A stretch of 64,000 bases of DNA from GCA-2683135 sp964507445 (GCA_964507445.1 CAZDQF010000001.1:62001-126000), one strand, 5' to 3'. Numbered from the stretch's first letter, positions 1-9,475 are shown. Numbers and translations: made by a program. Notes: a model not told the origin generated them from the letters alone.

Positions 1-206
1 GATTTCGGGCGTAAGAGGTTGCTCACAGAGCCCTTGGGTAGAAACGCCGAGATTTTCCCACATCTGAGAGAGGTTCTGTTAGGATTGCCACAAGGCGGCG
101 TGGTCCAACGGGACCGCGATGCCTGAGATCGCACAGGAAACGGGCTCTGGGCTAACGAGAATTTCCCTCCCCAACCGCCCTCTCTTACTCAGAGCTCTTT
201 CTTTCT
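1..206 (+). other. Non-coding stretch, possible 3' part of a structured RNA cut by the window edge
   Basis: No convincing protein is encoded here. The stretch has RNA-like pairing: CAGAGCCC at 26-33 is the exact complement of GGGCTCTG at 142-149, and GGTCC/GGACC flank an AACG loop near 102-115. It ends in a pyrimidine-rich run and is followed at once by a strong hairpin at 209-240. I compared it from memory with tmRNA, RNase P RNA, 6S, SRP and rRNA signatures and recognised none, so the identity is open. It may also be a plain intergenic region or untranslated tail. Confidence 0.3.
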
Positions 207-208
207 AT

Positions 209-240
209 GGGGCCCGTCGGACACGATTCTGACGGGCCCC
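209..240 (+). terminator. Rho-independent-type terminator hairpin
   Basis: A perfect 10-bp inverted repeat (GGGGCCCGTC / GACGGGCCCC) with a 12-nt loop is followed on the plus strand by ACGTTTTCTT. The GC-rich stem and T-rich tail suit an intrinsic terminator for a plus-strand transcript entering from the left edge of the window. Confidence 0.6.
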
Positions 241-275
241 ACGTTTTCTTGTGCCGACCAGTTTCGGCAGAACGC

Positions 276-315
276 AAAGGCGCCCCCACGTCTCGCCGGA
301 GGTGGGGGCGCCTTT
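276..315 (-). terminator. Bidirectional terminator-like hairpin after the repeat-protein gene
   Basis: A perfect 14-bp inverted repeat (AAAGGCGCCCCCAC / GTGGGGGCGCCTTT) with a 12-nt loop lies 24 nt beyond the stop codon of the minus-strand gene ending at 340. A-tracts and T-tracts flank both arms, so it could stop transcription from either direction. With the hairpin at 209-240 it insulates two converging transcripts. Confidence 0.65.
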
Positions 316-339
316 GTTGTGGGCCTCTGGCCGGTAGCC

Positions 340-3159
340 CTATCGAATTCGCTCGAGACGTACGGCCTGCTCGATGGACTGCCCGGGTTGCAGGCTGAGG
401 CTGATCTCCTTGACGATGAAGCCGCTGCGATTGACGGTCAGCTGCAGCTCACCTGAAGGCACGCCGGTGATCGTCAGGGCGCCGGCGTTGTTGGTCCGGG
501 AACCACCCCGGGTGCTGGGCGGACGACGTCCGCTGGAGTCACGCAGCAGGACCGCTGCTCCGAGGACCGGATCGCCGAAGTCGTCCGTGACCGTGACGGC
601 GATCTGTCCAGCCAGTGACATGGCGAAGTCGTAGCGGGTCTCCTGGCCCTCGTTGATGACCACGGTCTGCCGGGCAGGTGCGACGTGGCGGGTGCTGGTC
701 GTGTTGACGAAGTACTCCCCCGGTTCAAGACCCTTGACCCGGTAGGTGCCGTCGGGACTGGGGCGCGCCGAGTTCTTGCCGCCGCCGCCGTCTTCCGTCT
801 TCCCCTCGAAGGCCATGCCGGAGGCCTTGGCCTGCTCCTTGGTGCGGGCCTTCGAACGATCGAACTTACGGACCACGTTGATCACCACATCCACCACGGG
901 TTGACCCGCATCGTTGGTCACCTTCCCGATCAGGGTCCCGCCGTCCTTCATGCGTCCGTTGACGCTCGCCGCGGACCCGGCCGGGACACGTATGTTCTCG
1001 ATCATCAGGTCGGGGTAGTCGGAGGAGCGAATGGTGACGATGTACTCTCCCGGATCGATCCCCTGGTAGTGGAAGTTGCCACCCTGGTCGCCGAAGGAAC
1101 GGGCCGGAGTGGCCTTGCGCAGGGACCACTGGATGGACTTGGGCGTGCCGTCGTCCTGTGGACGGAGGGCGACCATGAATCTCTGGATCGGGGCGCCGTC
1201 GGGGCCCGCTACGGAGCCGATGATGGCGCCGTTTTCCAGCAGGCGGAAGTGCAGGTTGTCGGTGTCTGCGGGGATCTCCTTGAGGATCTCCGATGAGTAG
1301 CCTTCCTTGCGAGCCTGGACGTTGTAGGTGCCTTTGACGAGCCCGTCCATGCGCCAGCGGCCGTCCTGGTCCACGGTGGCGCGTGCCTCCACCTTGTCGG
1401 CGTAAGGCCGGGTGATGGTCACGGTCGCTCCCTCTGCCGGAGTCCCATCCGTGTTGGTGCAGGTGCCGGCGAGGAACCGACCGATGGGCATGCGGAAGTC
1501 GTGTTCGACGTGCTCGTCCAGCTCCTTCAGGGTGACCCGTTGCTCCGTCAGCGCTACGTGGCGGTCATGGGTGAGGTCGAAGGTGTAGGACCCCGTCCAA
1601 AGACCGGCCATCTCGTAGCGTCCGTCGTCAGCGGTGACCACGGTCTTTGACGTCTGCTGCCCGATGTCGAAGCCCGGAGGGAACCAGGCGTCGGCGAACG
1701 GGGGTACGAGGACCTGGATGCGCACTCCCGGGATGGGGACGTCGTTCTCGTCGCGGACGACGCCGCTGAGAGAACCTCCGCGGGTCAAACTGACCGAGAG
1801 GTCATCTCTCAGCTCCGCTGGCCCGACCCGGAAGGACTCCGACACGCCGATGCCGTAGTCCTCGCGGTAGGCGACGATCACGTGATTGGTGTCGGTCCCG
1901 AGATCCTGGACGAGGAACTGGCCATCCGTCTGAGTTCGGAATTCATGCTTCCCCCGGATCTGCTTCATCAGGGGATTCTCGCGAGCGACGAAGACGCGCG
2001 CGTTGTCGATCGGATTGCCGTTGGGGTCATAGACGATGCCGGCGGCCCGCCCTGCTGGGTCGAGGAGGAACTCGAACACGTTGTTCTGTTGCGGGTCGAA
2101 GTTGTCCCCCGGTGACACGGCGGTGGGCGCGCGCATCGCCGTGAAGCCGGCTTTGCGGAAGGTGAAGATCTGGGTCGTCGGCGCCAACCCGGTCACTCGG
2201 AACCTCCCGTTCTCGTCGGTCTTGGTGGCGAACTTGGGAACGAGGATGTCCGTGACCTGGACGTCCACCCCGGCCAGGGGGACGTCGTTGAGCTTGTCCT
2301 TGACGATGCCCTCGATGGTCACGCCGCGCTTCATGGCGAACTTGAACTCGTTGGTGGTGCCCTCCTGGACCTGGATGTCCTCGGAGTAGTCTTCGTACTC
2401 CTTGTGGTAGAGCATCCACTTGACCATGGCCACAGGCGCGCCTTCGAACACGTACGAGCCGTCCGCCTTGGTGATCTGCATCTCCTGCCAGCGGTAGACC
2501 TGGTTGACGTCCCGGATGCTGTTGCCGGTCTTGTACCAGCCGCGGACTCGGGCGCCCTCGACGGGCTTGCCTGTGTCCTCATCCACCACGGTCCCCTGAA
2601 CCCGCGCGCCCTTGCGGAGGGTGAAGTCGACGAGCAGTCCGACCTCCACGTTGTCCTTGATGGACTCAAGGTAACCCGGCGCTGAAGCGGAGATGTAGTG
2701 CCGGTTAGTGGGAGTCAGCTCCTCGAACTTCCACTCACCCTTCTCGTCCGTCGCCGTCTGATGGATGATCCGTCGGATGAACCTCTCGTGGATACGCTTC
2801 GTGGGGTCCTGATCGAAGTCGTAGTGGATGATCTGGATTGACGCGTCTTCTATCGGGTTCTTGAACGCGTCCAGGACCCGCCCCCTCAGCTCTGTCGGCA
2901 GGCCCTTGCGGCCGCTCGGGATCACCGCGCCCTGGTTGGCGCTGGAGCTGCCGCTCCCCCGGGAGGTCCGGATCGGTGTTTCGGCCTTGTCCGTTGAGGT
3001 GGTGTTGCTCTCACCGGCCTCGGCCTCCTGTGACTTGGGGGACGGATCCGAAGGACTCGGGTCAGGTCCGTCTTCCCGCAGGAGGAACCAGCCAGCTGCT
3101 GCGATGAGGGCGAGGACGAGGACGACGACGACAATCGAGATCGAGCCAGTGCGATTCAC
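340..3159 (-). CDS. Membrane-anchored protein with nine carboxypeptidase-regulatory-like repeats
   Basis: About 939 residues. A hydrophobic segment at residues 6-24 is a signal anchor, followed by an acidic, Ser/Thr-rich linker to about residue 85. The remainder is a chain of nine beta-sandwich repeats of the CarboxypepD_reg type. Each opens with a pattern like G-x-V-x-D-x(5)-P-(I/V)-x-x-A-x-V and many contain DGR/NGR-(Y/F)-x-(V/M)-x-G-L. No enzyme domain is visible. Such repeats usually form extracellular rods or adhesion modules, which is inference here. I chose the GTG start at 3159 because GGGAG lies 7 nt upstream and the anchor follows directly; an in-frame ATG at 3201 adds 14 atypical residues. 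Confidence 0.85.
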   Translation of the reverse strand: MNRTGSISIVVVVLVLALIAAAGWFLLREDGPDPSPSDPSPKSQEAEAGESNTTSTDKAETPIRTSRGSGSSSANQGAVIPSGRKGLPTELRGRVLDAFKNPIEDASIQIIHYDFDQDPTKRIHERFIRRIIHQTATDEKGEWKFEELTPTNRHYISASAPGYLESIKDNVEVGLLVDFTLRKGARVQGTVVDEDTGKPVEGARVRGWYKTGNSIRDVNQVYRWQEMQITKADGSYVFEGAPVAMVKWMLYHKEYEDYSEDIQVQEGTTNEFKFAMKRGVTIEGIVKDKLNDVPLAGVDVQVTDILVPKFATKTDENGRFRVTGLAPTTQIFTFRKAGFTAMRAPTAVSPGDNFDPQQNNVFEFLLDPAGRAAGIVYDPNGNPIDNARVFVARENPLMKQIRGKHEFRTQTDGQFLVQDLGTDTNHVIVAYREDYGIGVSESFRVGPAELRDDLSVSLTRGGSLSGVVRDENDVPIPGVRIQVLVPPFADAWFPPGFDIGQQTSKTVVTADDGRYEMAGLWTGSYTFDLTHDRHVALTEQRVTLKELDEHVEHDFRMPIGRFLAGTCTNTDGTPAEGATVTITRPYADKVEARATVDQDGRWRMDGLVKGTYNVQARKEGYSSEILKEIPADTDNLHFRLLENGAIIGSVAGPDGAPIQRFMVALRPQDDGTPKSIQWSLRKATPARSFGDQGGNFHYQGIDPGEYIVTIRSSDYPDLMIENIRVPAGSAASVNGRMKDGGTLIGKVTNDAGQPVVDVVINVVRKFDRSKARTKEQAKASGMAFEGKTEDGGGGKNSARPSPDGTYRVKGLEPGEYFVNTTSTRHVAPARQTVVINEGQETRYDFAMSLAGQIAVTVTDDFGDPVLGAAVLLRDSSGRRPPSTRGGSRTNNAGALTITGVPSGELQLTVNRSGFIVKEISLSLQPGQSIEQAVRLERIR

Positions 3160-3247
3160 GGCGAGACTCCCAAGCCTGGTTGGGTCTGGTGACCAGGGCA
3201 TCCGTTCTTATGCCGGACCCCTCCCACATAACCGTTCGACGATCCGA

Positions 3248-3266
3248 CGGGGAAAACTCTTCCCCG
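3248..3266. repeat. Short inverted repeat between two minus-strand genes
   Basis: CGGGGAA / TTCCCCG form a 7-bp stem with a 5-nt loop in the 130-bp space between the antiporter stop (3331) and the repeat-protein start. It has no T-run, so a terminator is uncertain; an operator or attenuator is equally possible. Confidence 0.3.
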
Positions 3267-3330
3267 ATCTCCGAGGTCACGGAGTCGGGCCCTCGAAGGG
3301 CTGATCAAATGTAACGGAAGTTCCTGGAGC

Positions 3331-5328
3331 TTAAAGGCTTCGGGGCGCTCTCGGCGCTCCGCTGGGGGTCCCCAGGAGGCTCAGGAGGGCCAGCAGGACC
3401 GCCGCTCCGATAGGCAGGAGCACCCAGACCGAGATGCCAAAGCCCGCTGGCAGATACCCGGCCAGCAGGGCGACCCCGCCCACCACCACGGCGTAGGGCA
3501 TCTGGGTCTTGACGTGATCCATGTGGTCGCAGCCCGCCGCCATGGAGCTCATCACGGTGGTATCGGAGATGGGAGAGCAGTGGTCGCCGAAGACCGACCC
3601 CGCGAGCACTCCCCCGATGCTGGCGAGCAGCACCGCCCGCAGCAGCTCGGGGTTCGCCTCCTGGGCAAGGCCCAGCTCCGCCGTGTACCCCATGGCCAGA
3701 GGCACCAGGATGGCCATGGTGCTCCAGGAAGATCCGGTGCTGAAGCCGACGATGGCGGCCAGCACGAACACGATGGCGGGCAGGAAGGAGAAGGAGAAGC
3801 TCACCTGCTCGATCAGCCATCCGGCGGTGTTCATGGACTGGCAGAGCCCGGCCAGGGTCCAGGCCATGACCAGGACCAGGCAGGCCGTCATCATGGCCTT
3901 GAGGCCCCGGACCGTGGTCTCGCTGGCGTCCCGGACCGTGAGGAGCCGTTGTGCCAGGGCGAGGACCCAGGCGGTGGCGAGGGCGGCGGCGCTGGCCCAC
4001 AACAGGACGTTGTAGGAGTTGGCGCTTCCGAAGGCGTCGCGCACGCGTTCGAACCAGGGAAGGGAGTCCGGCGACGCCACCGACTTGATCCCGTCGAAGT
4101 ACAGCCCGAACAGCACCGTCAGGACCAGGACCAGCACCGGCGCCGCGCCGTTCCACCAACGCAGGCGTTCGGGATCGACCGGGCGCGCCTCGTCCATCTC
4201 GCTGGAGGTCAGCGGCGTCGCCCCATCGGCGATCAGCTTGCCTTCGTTCATGGCCCGTGCTTCCGCTCGCGCCATGGGGCCGAAGTCCCGTTGACGCAGC
4301 ACGATGCACAGCCCGAAGAACAGGGCCAGGATGGGATAGAAGTTGTACGGGATGGAGTCCAGGAACACGTCGTATGGTCGGGTGTATCCGGCGAATCCCA
4401 GGACCTCGCCGGTCTCCGGGTTCGTGCCTTGAGTCCTCAGCCAGCCGTCGATGTAGCCGATCTCGGTGGCGATCCAGGTGGATACGGGGGCGATGCAGGC
4501 CACGGGGGCCGACGTGGAGTCCACGAGATACGCCAGCTTCTCGCGGCTCACCCGGTAGCGATCGGACACCGGGCGCATGGTGTTACCCACGAGCAGGGCG
4601 TTGGCGTAGTCGTCGAAGAACACCAGCACCCCGCAGATCCACGTGATCAACTGGCTGCCGCGACGGTTGCTGCCTCGTCGCGCCAGGGCCTCCACCATGG
4701 CGCGCACCCCGCCCATGCGGGAGATCATCGCCACCAGCGCTCCCAGGAGGCAGGAGAAGATGAGGATCTTGACGTGATCCTCGTTGGCCAGCGCTCCGAC
4801 CAGGTGTTGGTCGAATGTCCGCAGGGACCCGTCCAGCAAGGACCCTTGCATGGCCACCACGCCGACCCACACCCCGACGAGGAGCGCCAGCAGCACCTCC
4901 CGCAGCAGGATGGCCAGGACGATGGCGATGACCGGCGCGGCCACGGTCCAGGGGCCGGCCATGGTCCTGCCGTTGACCGGGAGTCCGTTAGCGGTCAACT
5001 CCTCCGTCGCGTGCCCGGTGGGCAGCTTCGCGATCCCGTTCTCGAACAGAACGGTCGCGATCGGCTCGCCCCGGTCATCACGGAACCCGGTCAGAGAGAC
5101 GGAGCCGCTGAAGCCGTCGTCCACTCCGTCGTCAGTGAGCTTCCGCAGGGCGAGGCCCGCGTAGCGTGCGTCCAGGGCGAGGACGAAGTCCGGCCGCGGG
5201 TCGCCACCGTCCAGCCAGACCAGCTCGAACGGTGACGGCGGATCATCCAGGATCCCTGAGGTGGAGGCGGTGGCGAGGACGAGAATCGCGAGCAGGGCGA
5301 GGATCCGGCGACGAGGCATGGGCTGCAT
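3331..5328 (-). CDS. NhaC-family Na+/H+ antiporter with an N-terminal extracytoplasmic domain
   Basis: About 665 residues. An N-terminal signal-like segment (residues 4-24) precedes a soluble region to about residue 125, then a polytopic core of roughly a dozen membrane segments. The core carries NhaC-family-like motifs: DDYANALLVGNTM near 236, a GSSWSTMAIL segment near 531 and GDHCSPISDTT near 580. The expected role is exchange of sodium for protons or of organic ions across the inner membrane; NhaC relatives also include malate/lactate and amino-acid antiporters, so the substrate is not fixed. The N-terminal domain is extra relative to classic NhaC. An upstream reading frame continues, but AGGAG lies 14 nt before the chosen ATG; a second ATG at 5319 is possible. 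Confidence 0.88.
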   Translation of the reverse strand: MQPMPRRRILALLAILVLATASTSGILDDPPSPFELVWLDGGDPRPDFVLALDARYAGLALRKLTDDGVDDGFSGSVSLTGFRDDRGEPIATVLFENGIAKLPTGHATEELTANGLPVNGRTMAGPWTVAAPVIAIVLAILLREVLLALLVGVWVGVVAMQGSLLDGSLRTFDQHLVGALANEDHVKILIFSCLLGALVAMISRMGGVRAMVEALARRGSNRRGSQLITWICGVLVFFDDYANALLVGNTMRPVSDRYRVSREKLAYLVDSTSAPVACIAPVSTWIATEIGYIDGWLRTQGTNPETGEVLGFAGYTRPYDVFLDSIPYNFYPILALFFGLCIVLRQRDFGPMARAEARAMNEGKLIADGATPLTSSEMDEARPVDPERLRWWNGAAPVLVLVLTVLFGLYFDGIKSVASPDSLPWFERVRDAFGSANSYNVLLWASAAALATAWVLALAQRLLTVRDASETTVRGLKAMMTACLVLVMAWTLAGLCQSMNTAGWLIEQVSFSFSFLPAIVFVLAAIVGFSTGSSWSTMAILVPLAMGYTAELGLAQEANPELLRAVLLASIGGVLAGSVFGDHCSPISDTTVMSSMAAGCDHMDHVKTQMPYAVVVGGVALLAGYLPAGFGISVWVLLPIGAAVLLALLSLLGTPSGAPRAPRSL

Positions 5329-5565
5329 TGCACGGGGTCCCACTCCTGTGGTCAAGTTCCCCCGGATGGGCTTATGATCCGGCCATGAGCGCGTCGTCCG
5401 TGGTGACTGAAGCCGCCTTGCATGAGGGCTCAAGGTCCCAAAGGGCCCTCTGGGCTGCTCTTGTCGGCGTCGTGGCTCGATTCCAGGGGGAAAAGCTGTC
5501 AAGTCACGCGTCTCTGGTGGCCGATCATCATTCCGGGGGAAGTCTGGAGATCCCGGGACGACGCT

Positions 5566-5985
5566 ATGGAACGCAACAAGGCGACGAGTAGTTCGAGCAC
5601 CGCAATGGGTACGGAGCAACGTGAGTTTCCAAGAGTCAGTTCTCGCTGCGTCATCGACTTCCGAAGGGTCGACCACGACACGCGGTTCGATGCCATGCGC
5701 GGCAATTCCCAGGGGCTGCTCCAGAACATCTCCGGTGGAGGTGTCCGCGTTCACATGGACGAGGACCCTGGTGCGGGGCAGCTGCTCGCGCTCACCATTC
5801 AGCTGCCGCAGATGCCCATGTCCGTGATCGCCCTGGGCAAGGTGGTGTGGAGCAAACCGGCCCCTCCGGGGACCGATGTGGGGATCGAGTTCTGGTGGGT
5901 GGGTTGGGAGGACCCCGCCGCTCAGGAGCAGATCCGCAACTACATCACCGAGACCCTGGGCAAGGACCCAGAGGCCGATAGCTGA
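5566..5985 (+). CDS. PilZ-domain c-di-GMP-binding protein
   Basis: A 139-residue protein consisting almost only of a PilZ domain. Both parts of the c-di-GMP site are present: R19-x3-R23 (REFPR) and N54-x-S56-x-x-G59 (NISGGG), so ligand binding is likely. No output domain is attached. No diguanylate cyclase or phosphodiesterase is in the window, so its partner is unknown. It is divergent from the antiporter and its stop at 5985 abuts the convergent glycosyltransferase gene. I chose ATG 5566 because it leaves only about 18 residues before the first PilZ motif; the frame is open further upstream. Confidence 0.85.
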   Translation: MERNKATSSSSTAMGTEQREFPRVSSRCVIDFRRVDHDTRFDAMRGNSQGLLQNISGGGVRVHMDEDPGAGQLLALTIQLPQMPMSVIALGKVVWSKPAPPGTDVGIEFWWVGWEDPAAQEQIRNYITETLGKDPEADS

Positions 5986-7134
5986 TCACGAAGTCAGGAG
6001 CTTGCGATACAGGGCGTCTACGTCCTGGACCAGCCGCTCCGGATGGTGAAGGGCGCGCACCTGGTCGCTGATCTCGGCGAGACGCTCTCGTCGTGTCTCA
6101 CGCAGCGATGCCCTGATCTCGTCGGCCCACCGCCTCGTCGGCGCTGCCGGATCGAGGAGCAAGCCTCGACCGTCGATGATGTCCGCGACACCGCCCACGT
6201 CCGGCGCCGCCACGGGCGCTCCTACGGCCATGGACTCGAGCAAGCAGAGGGGGGTCCCTTCCATGGCGCTGGTGAGCAGGACCAGGTCCGCGGCGGCGTA
6301 GAGCTCCGCCAGATCGGTTCGCCACCCCAGGACGTGGAGGTACGGGGACAGACCCATCGCTCGCGCCCGTTGCTCCAGGTCCCGTCTCAAGGGGCCGTCT
6401 CCGGCGATCACCAGGTGCACCTCTCCCCCGCCGGAGAGGTGCCGCGCCACGTCCAGGGCTCGGTCCGGTCGCTTGATGGGCACGAGGCGCGCCGGCAGCA
6501 GGATGACCCGTGCGTCCGCTGATATGCCCAGGCTCTGGCGGATGGCCTCCCGGGCGCCTTCCCTCGGCGAGATCGCGTCCGGTGAGATGGCGGGTGGGAT
6601 GACCAGGGTCTTGCCCTCCGCGGACCGCCCCAGGACACGGAGCACGTCCCGCTCCTGAGAGGGAGACTGACAGATCAGCGCATGGGATGCGGCCGCGGCG
6701 GCCCTCTCCACCCGTCGCACGGCGGCGCCCACCAGACGGTTGAAGTAACCCTCGAAGGTGTGGCCGTGATAGGTGTGGACAACGGCCCGCGCCCCAGCGC
6801 GTCGGGCGGCCAGCCTGGCCAGCCCTCCCGCCTTCCCTTGATGGGTGTGGACGATCTCGGGGGCGTGCTCCTTCATCAGCCGGTCCAGGGCTCGTCGCGC
6901 TGCCATGTCGCGAAGCGGTGAGATCCGGCGACCCAAGGACGACAGGGTGACCTTGCGGCCGGAGACCGGGATGTGCCCCTGGCCTTCATCCTCTGCCGTC
7001 GGCCCGTGGACCAGGACCTGCTCGTAGCCGCGATCCCGGAGACCGTCCATGAGCAACGCCACATGCCGGGTCGGTCCGCCGGTGTTGAGGCGCGTGATGC
7101 ATCGAAGGAGGCGTGTCCGCTCCATGGGCTGCAT
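5986..7134 (-). CDS. Family 4 glycosyltransferase (GT-B fold)
   Basis: About 382 residues with two Rossmann-like halves. The N-terminal half has the acceptor-side pattern RLNTGGPTRHV, HTHQGKAG and VHTYHGH typical of GT4 enzymes. The C-terminal half has the nucleotide-sugar site, including the E-x7-E element within EGTPLCLLESMAVG near residue 290. The product probably transfers a sugar from a nucleotide sugar to a surface glycan or lipid at the cytoplasmic face. Substrate cannot be told from sequence. Start may be ATG 7134 or ATG 7125. The gene is divergent from recD2 with only about 35-45 bp between starts. Confidence 0.88.
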   Translation of the reverse strand: MQPMERTRLLRCITRLNTGGPTRHVALLMDGLRDRGYEQVLVHGPTAEDEGQGHIPVSGRKVTLSSLGRRISPLRDMAARRALDRLMKEHAPEIVHTHQGKAGGLARLAARRAGARAVVHTYHGHTFEGYFNRLVGAAVRRVERAAAAASHALICQSPSQERDVLRVLGRSAEGKTLVIPPAISPDAISPREGAREAIRQSLGISADARVILLPARLVPIKRPDRALDVARHLSGGGEVHLVIAGDGPLRRDLEQRARAMGLSPYLHVLGWRTDLAELYAAADLVLLTSAMEGTPLCLLESMAVGAPVAAPDVGGVADIIDGRGLLLDPAAPTRRWADEIRASLRETRRERLAEISDQVRALHHPERLVQDVDALYRKLLTS

Positions 7135-7169
7135 GGTACCCGCCCTGCCATGTCCGCCCCTGGGCTACC

Positions 7170-9386
7170 ATGGCGTGCATGGAGCCGGGCGTCGAGGATA
7201 CGGTGGACGTGATCGTGGATCGGGTGATGTTCCGCTCCGATGACGGCGTGTTCTCCGTGGTCCGGGTTCGCCGAGAAGATGATGGAGGGCGCTTCGTCGC
7301 CGTCGGGAAGTTCCCGCTGCACCTGGAAGAAGGGGACTTCCTCCAGGTCAGCGGACACCTGGAGGAGCACGCCCGGTTCGGCACCCGGTTCGTGATTCAG
7401 AGCGCTCATCCGCGCCTGCCCGCCAGCGTGGAGGGCATCCGCCGCTACCTCAAGTCCGGCCGCGTCAAGGGAATCGGCCCCAAGCTGGCGGAGCGACTGG
7501 TGGCGTGCTTCGGCGCCGACACCCTGCGCATCCTGGAGGACGAACCGGATCGCGTTCGAGAGGTCCCCGGGGTCGGCCGACAGCGGTTGGAGGAGCTGAA
7601 GCGCGCCTTCGCTGACGGCAAGCAGCAGCGGGAGGCTCTGGTGTTCCTGCAAGGACTCGGGCTCGGACCGGCGCTCTCTGGAGAGATCTGGCGCACTCTG
7701 GGTGCCGACACCCTGGGCAAGGTCAGCAAGGAACCCTACTCCCTGTGCGCCGAGATCGACGGGGTGGGGTTCACGACGGCGGACCGGATCGCCCAGGCGA
7801 TCGGGATCGCCCGAGACGCGCCCGAGCGTCTGGAGGCGGGTCTGCAGCACGTCCTGGACGGGGCACTGGACCAGGGGCACGTCTGTTGCCCGGCACCTGT
7901 GCTGGTAGAGCGGGCTGCGGAGGTGCTGGAGGTGGACCGCGACCAGGCGCGGCGGTCGCTCCGGGACTCCATAGAGAGCGGGGCCCTGCTGGGCGAAGTG
8001 CCAGCGTCGGACCCTTCCGACGACGGCACTCCGAGGGTGTACCTGCCCGTCATGCGTGCCGCAGAGGAGGAGGTGGCGCGTCGGCTGTGCGCGCTGCGGG
8101 ACGCGGAGGGACCGTCCAGGTCTGTTCAGGGAAGCGGTTGGGATCGGGCAGGGTCCACGGTGCTGACCCCGGAGCAGTCAGACGCGGTGGGTCTGCTCCT
8201 GCGGTCCAAGGTGGGGCTCCTGACCGGAGGCCCGGGTGTCGGCAAGACCACGGTGCTGCGTACCGTGGTCGGCGCTTATCGGGACGCCGGCCTGCGGGTG
8301 GCGCTCGCCTCTCCTACCGGACGGGCTGCCAGGCGTCTGGCGGAGGCTACCGGCGTGGAAGCCCAGACCCTGCACCGCCTCTTTGGCATCGTCCCGGGGG
8401 CACCCGCCGGCGGCAAGTTGTTGGGTGAGGACGTGCTCGTGATCGACGAGACGTCCATGCTGGACCTGCCCCTGTTCGTGCTCGTGCTCAGGAGGTTGCC
8501 TGCGAGCACCACCCTGCTGCTGGTGGGTGACCCGGACCAGCTGCCTTCCGTCGGTCCCGGGAGCCTGCTGAAGGACATCATCGGGTCGGCCCGGTTCCCC
8601 GTGGCGCACCTCACGAAGGTGTTCCGCCAGTCCGCGGACAGCGACATCATCCTCAACGCCCACCGCATCAACCGCGGCGAGCTCCCGGTCTTTCCGCAGC
8701 AGGGAGAGTCGGGAGATTGCTTCTTCGTCGTCAAGGACGACCCTGGGGAAGGGGCGGACATGATCCGCCGCCTGTTCTGCGAACGCATCCCGGAGAGGTT
8801 CGGCATCGACCCACGGAGCGGTATCCAGGTCCTCTGTCCCATGCACCGAGGCGCGGCGGGGACGGAGTCCATCAATCGGTTGCTTCAAGAGACGCTCAGC
8901 GCCGGAGCCCAGGGCCTGGAGCATCGCGGGCGGTGGTTGTATGTCGGCGACCGGGTCATGCAGAGCAAGAACGACTACGACCTGGAGGTCATGAACGGAG
9001 ACCTGGGGCAGGTCGTGTCCCTCGACCCGACGGCCCCCAGCGTCGACGTGGTCTTCGACGGGAGACGCGTGACCTTCGCCAAGGAGAAGCTGGATCGCCT
9101 GGAGACGGCGTTCGCCGTGACGGTGCACAAGTCGCAGGGCGGAGAGTTCCCGGCCGTGGTGATGCCCTTGTTCGGCGAGCACTACATGATGCTGAGGCGC
9201 AATGTCCTGTACACGGCGGTGACCCGCGCGCGCCGCCTCCTGGTGCTCGTCGGCAACCGGCGCGCCTTGCATCGGGCCGTCACGGACGATCGTATGACCC
9301 GCCGCGCCGGTGAGTTGGAGCGGCGCCTCCGAGGTGAGACCATGGCCGCCCTCGGTCCGGACGACGCCCGCTGGGAGGCCCCGTGA
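7170..9386 (+). CDS. recD2: RecD2-type ATP-dependent DNA helicase (superfamily 1B)
   Basis: About 738 residues, matching the RecD2 (RecD-like without RecBC) class. The order is an N-terminal OB-like region, tandem helix-hairpin-helix segments around residues 88-150, and a RecA-like motor with Walker A GGPGVGKTT near 353-361 and Walker B IDETS near 424-428. C-terminal SF1 motifs are TVHKSQGGEFPAVV near 651 and YTAVTRAR near 681. RecD2 unwinds DNA 5' to 3' and acts in repair and replication-fork stability. ATG 7170 is used; the ATG at 7179 is equally possible, and TACCAT at 7166-7171 could be a -10 element making it nearly leaderless. Confidence 0.92.
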   Translation: MACMEPGVEDTVDVIVDRVMFRSDDGVFSVVRVRREDDGGRFVAVGKFPLHLEEGDFLQVSGHLEEHARFGTRFVIQSAHPRLPASVEGIRRYLKSGRVKGIGPKLAERLVACFGADTLRILEDEPDRVREVPGVGRQRLEELKRAFADGKQQREALVFLQGLGLGPALSGEIWRTLGADTLGKVSKEPYSLCAEIDGVGFTTADRIAQAIGIARDAPERLEAGLQHVLDGALDQGHVCCPAPVLVERAAEVLEVDRDQARRSLRDSIESGALLGEVPASDPSDDGTPRVYLPVMRAAEEEVARRLCALRDAEGPSRSVQGSGWDRAGSTVLTPEQSDAVGLLLRSKVGLLTGGPGVGKTTVLRTVVGAYRDAGLRVALASPTGRAARRLAEATGVEAQTLHRLFGIVPGAPAGGKLLGEDVLVIDETSMLDLPLFVLVLRRLPASTTLLLVGDPDQLPSVGPGSLLKDIIGSARFPVAHLTKVFRQSADSDIILNAHRINRGELPVFPQQGESGDCFFVVKDDPGEGADMIRRLFCERIPERFGIDPRSGIQVLCPMHRGAAGTESINRLLQETLSAGAQGLEHRGRWLYVGDRVMQSKNDYDLEVMNGDLGQVVSLDPTAPSVDVVFDGRRVTFAKEKLDRLETAFAVTVHKSQGGEFPAVVMPLFGEHYMMLRRNVLYTAVTRARRLLVLVGNRRALHRAVTDDRMTRRAGELERRLRGETMAALGPDDARWEAP

Positions 9387-9463
9387 GTTCATTACTTGGT
9401 ATACGGGCCTCTCATCGGCGACAATGGCCCTACGCCGACGCTCCCCTGCGCCGGCGTCTCAAC

Positions 9464-9470
9464 GGAGGAG
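9464..9470 (+). promoter_or_regulatory. Strong Shine-Dalgarno site fixing the start of the secreted protein at 9476
   Basis: GGAGGAG lies 5 nt before ATG 9476. It selects this start over in-frame ATG codons upstream and places the signal peptide at the very N-terminus. Confidence 0.75.
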
Positions 9471-9475
9471 TTCTC

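Noticed and set aside
3514..5235. Long plus-strand frame opposite the antiporter gene
   Set aside because: Gly/His/Gln-rich composition without domains; it mirrors the codon pattern of the real gene on the other strand.
8178..9392. Long minus-strand frame opposite recD2
   Set aside because: No motif or ribosome-binding site; it lies fully inside the clear helicase gene.
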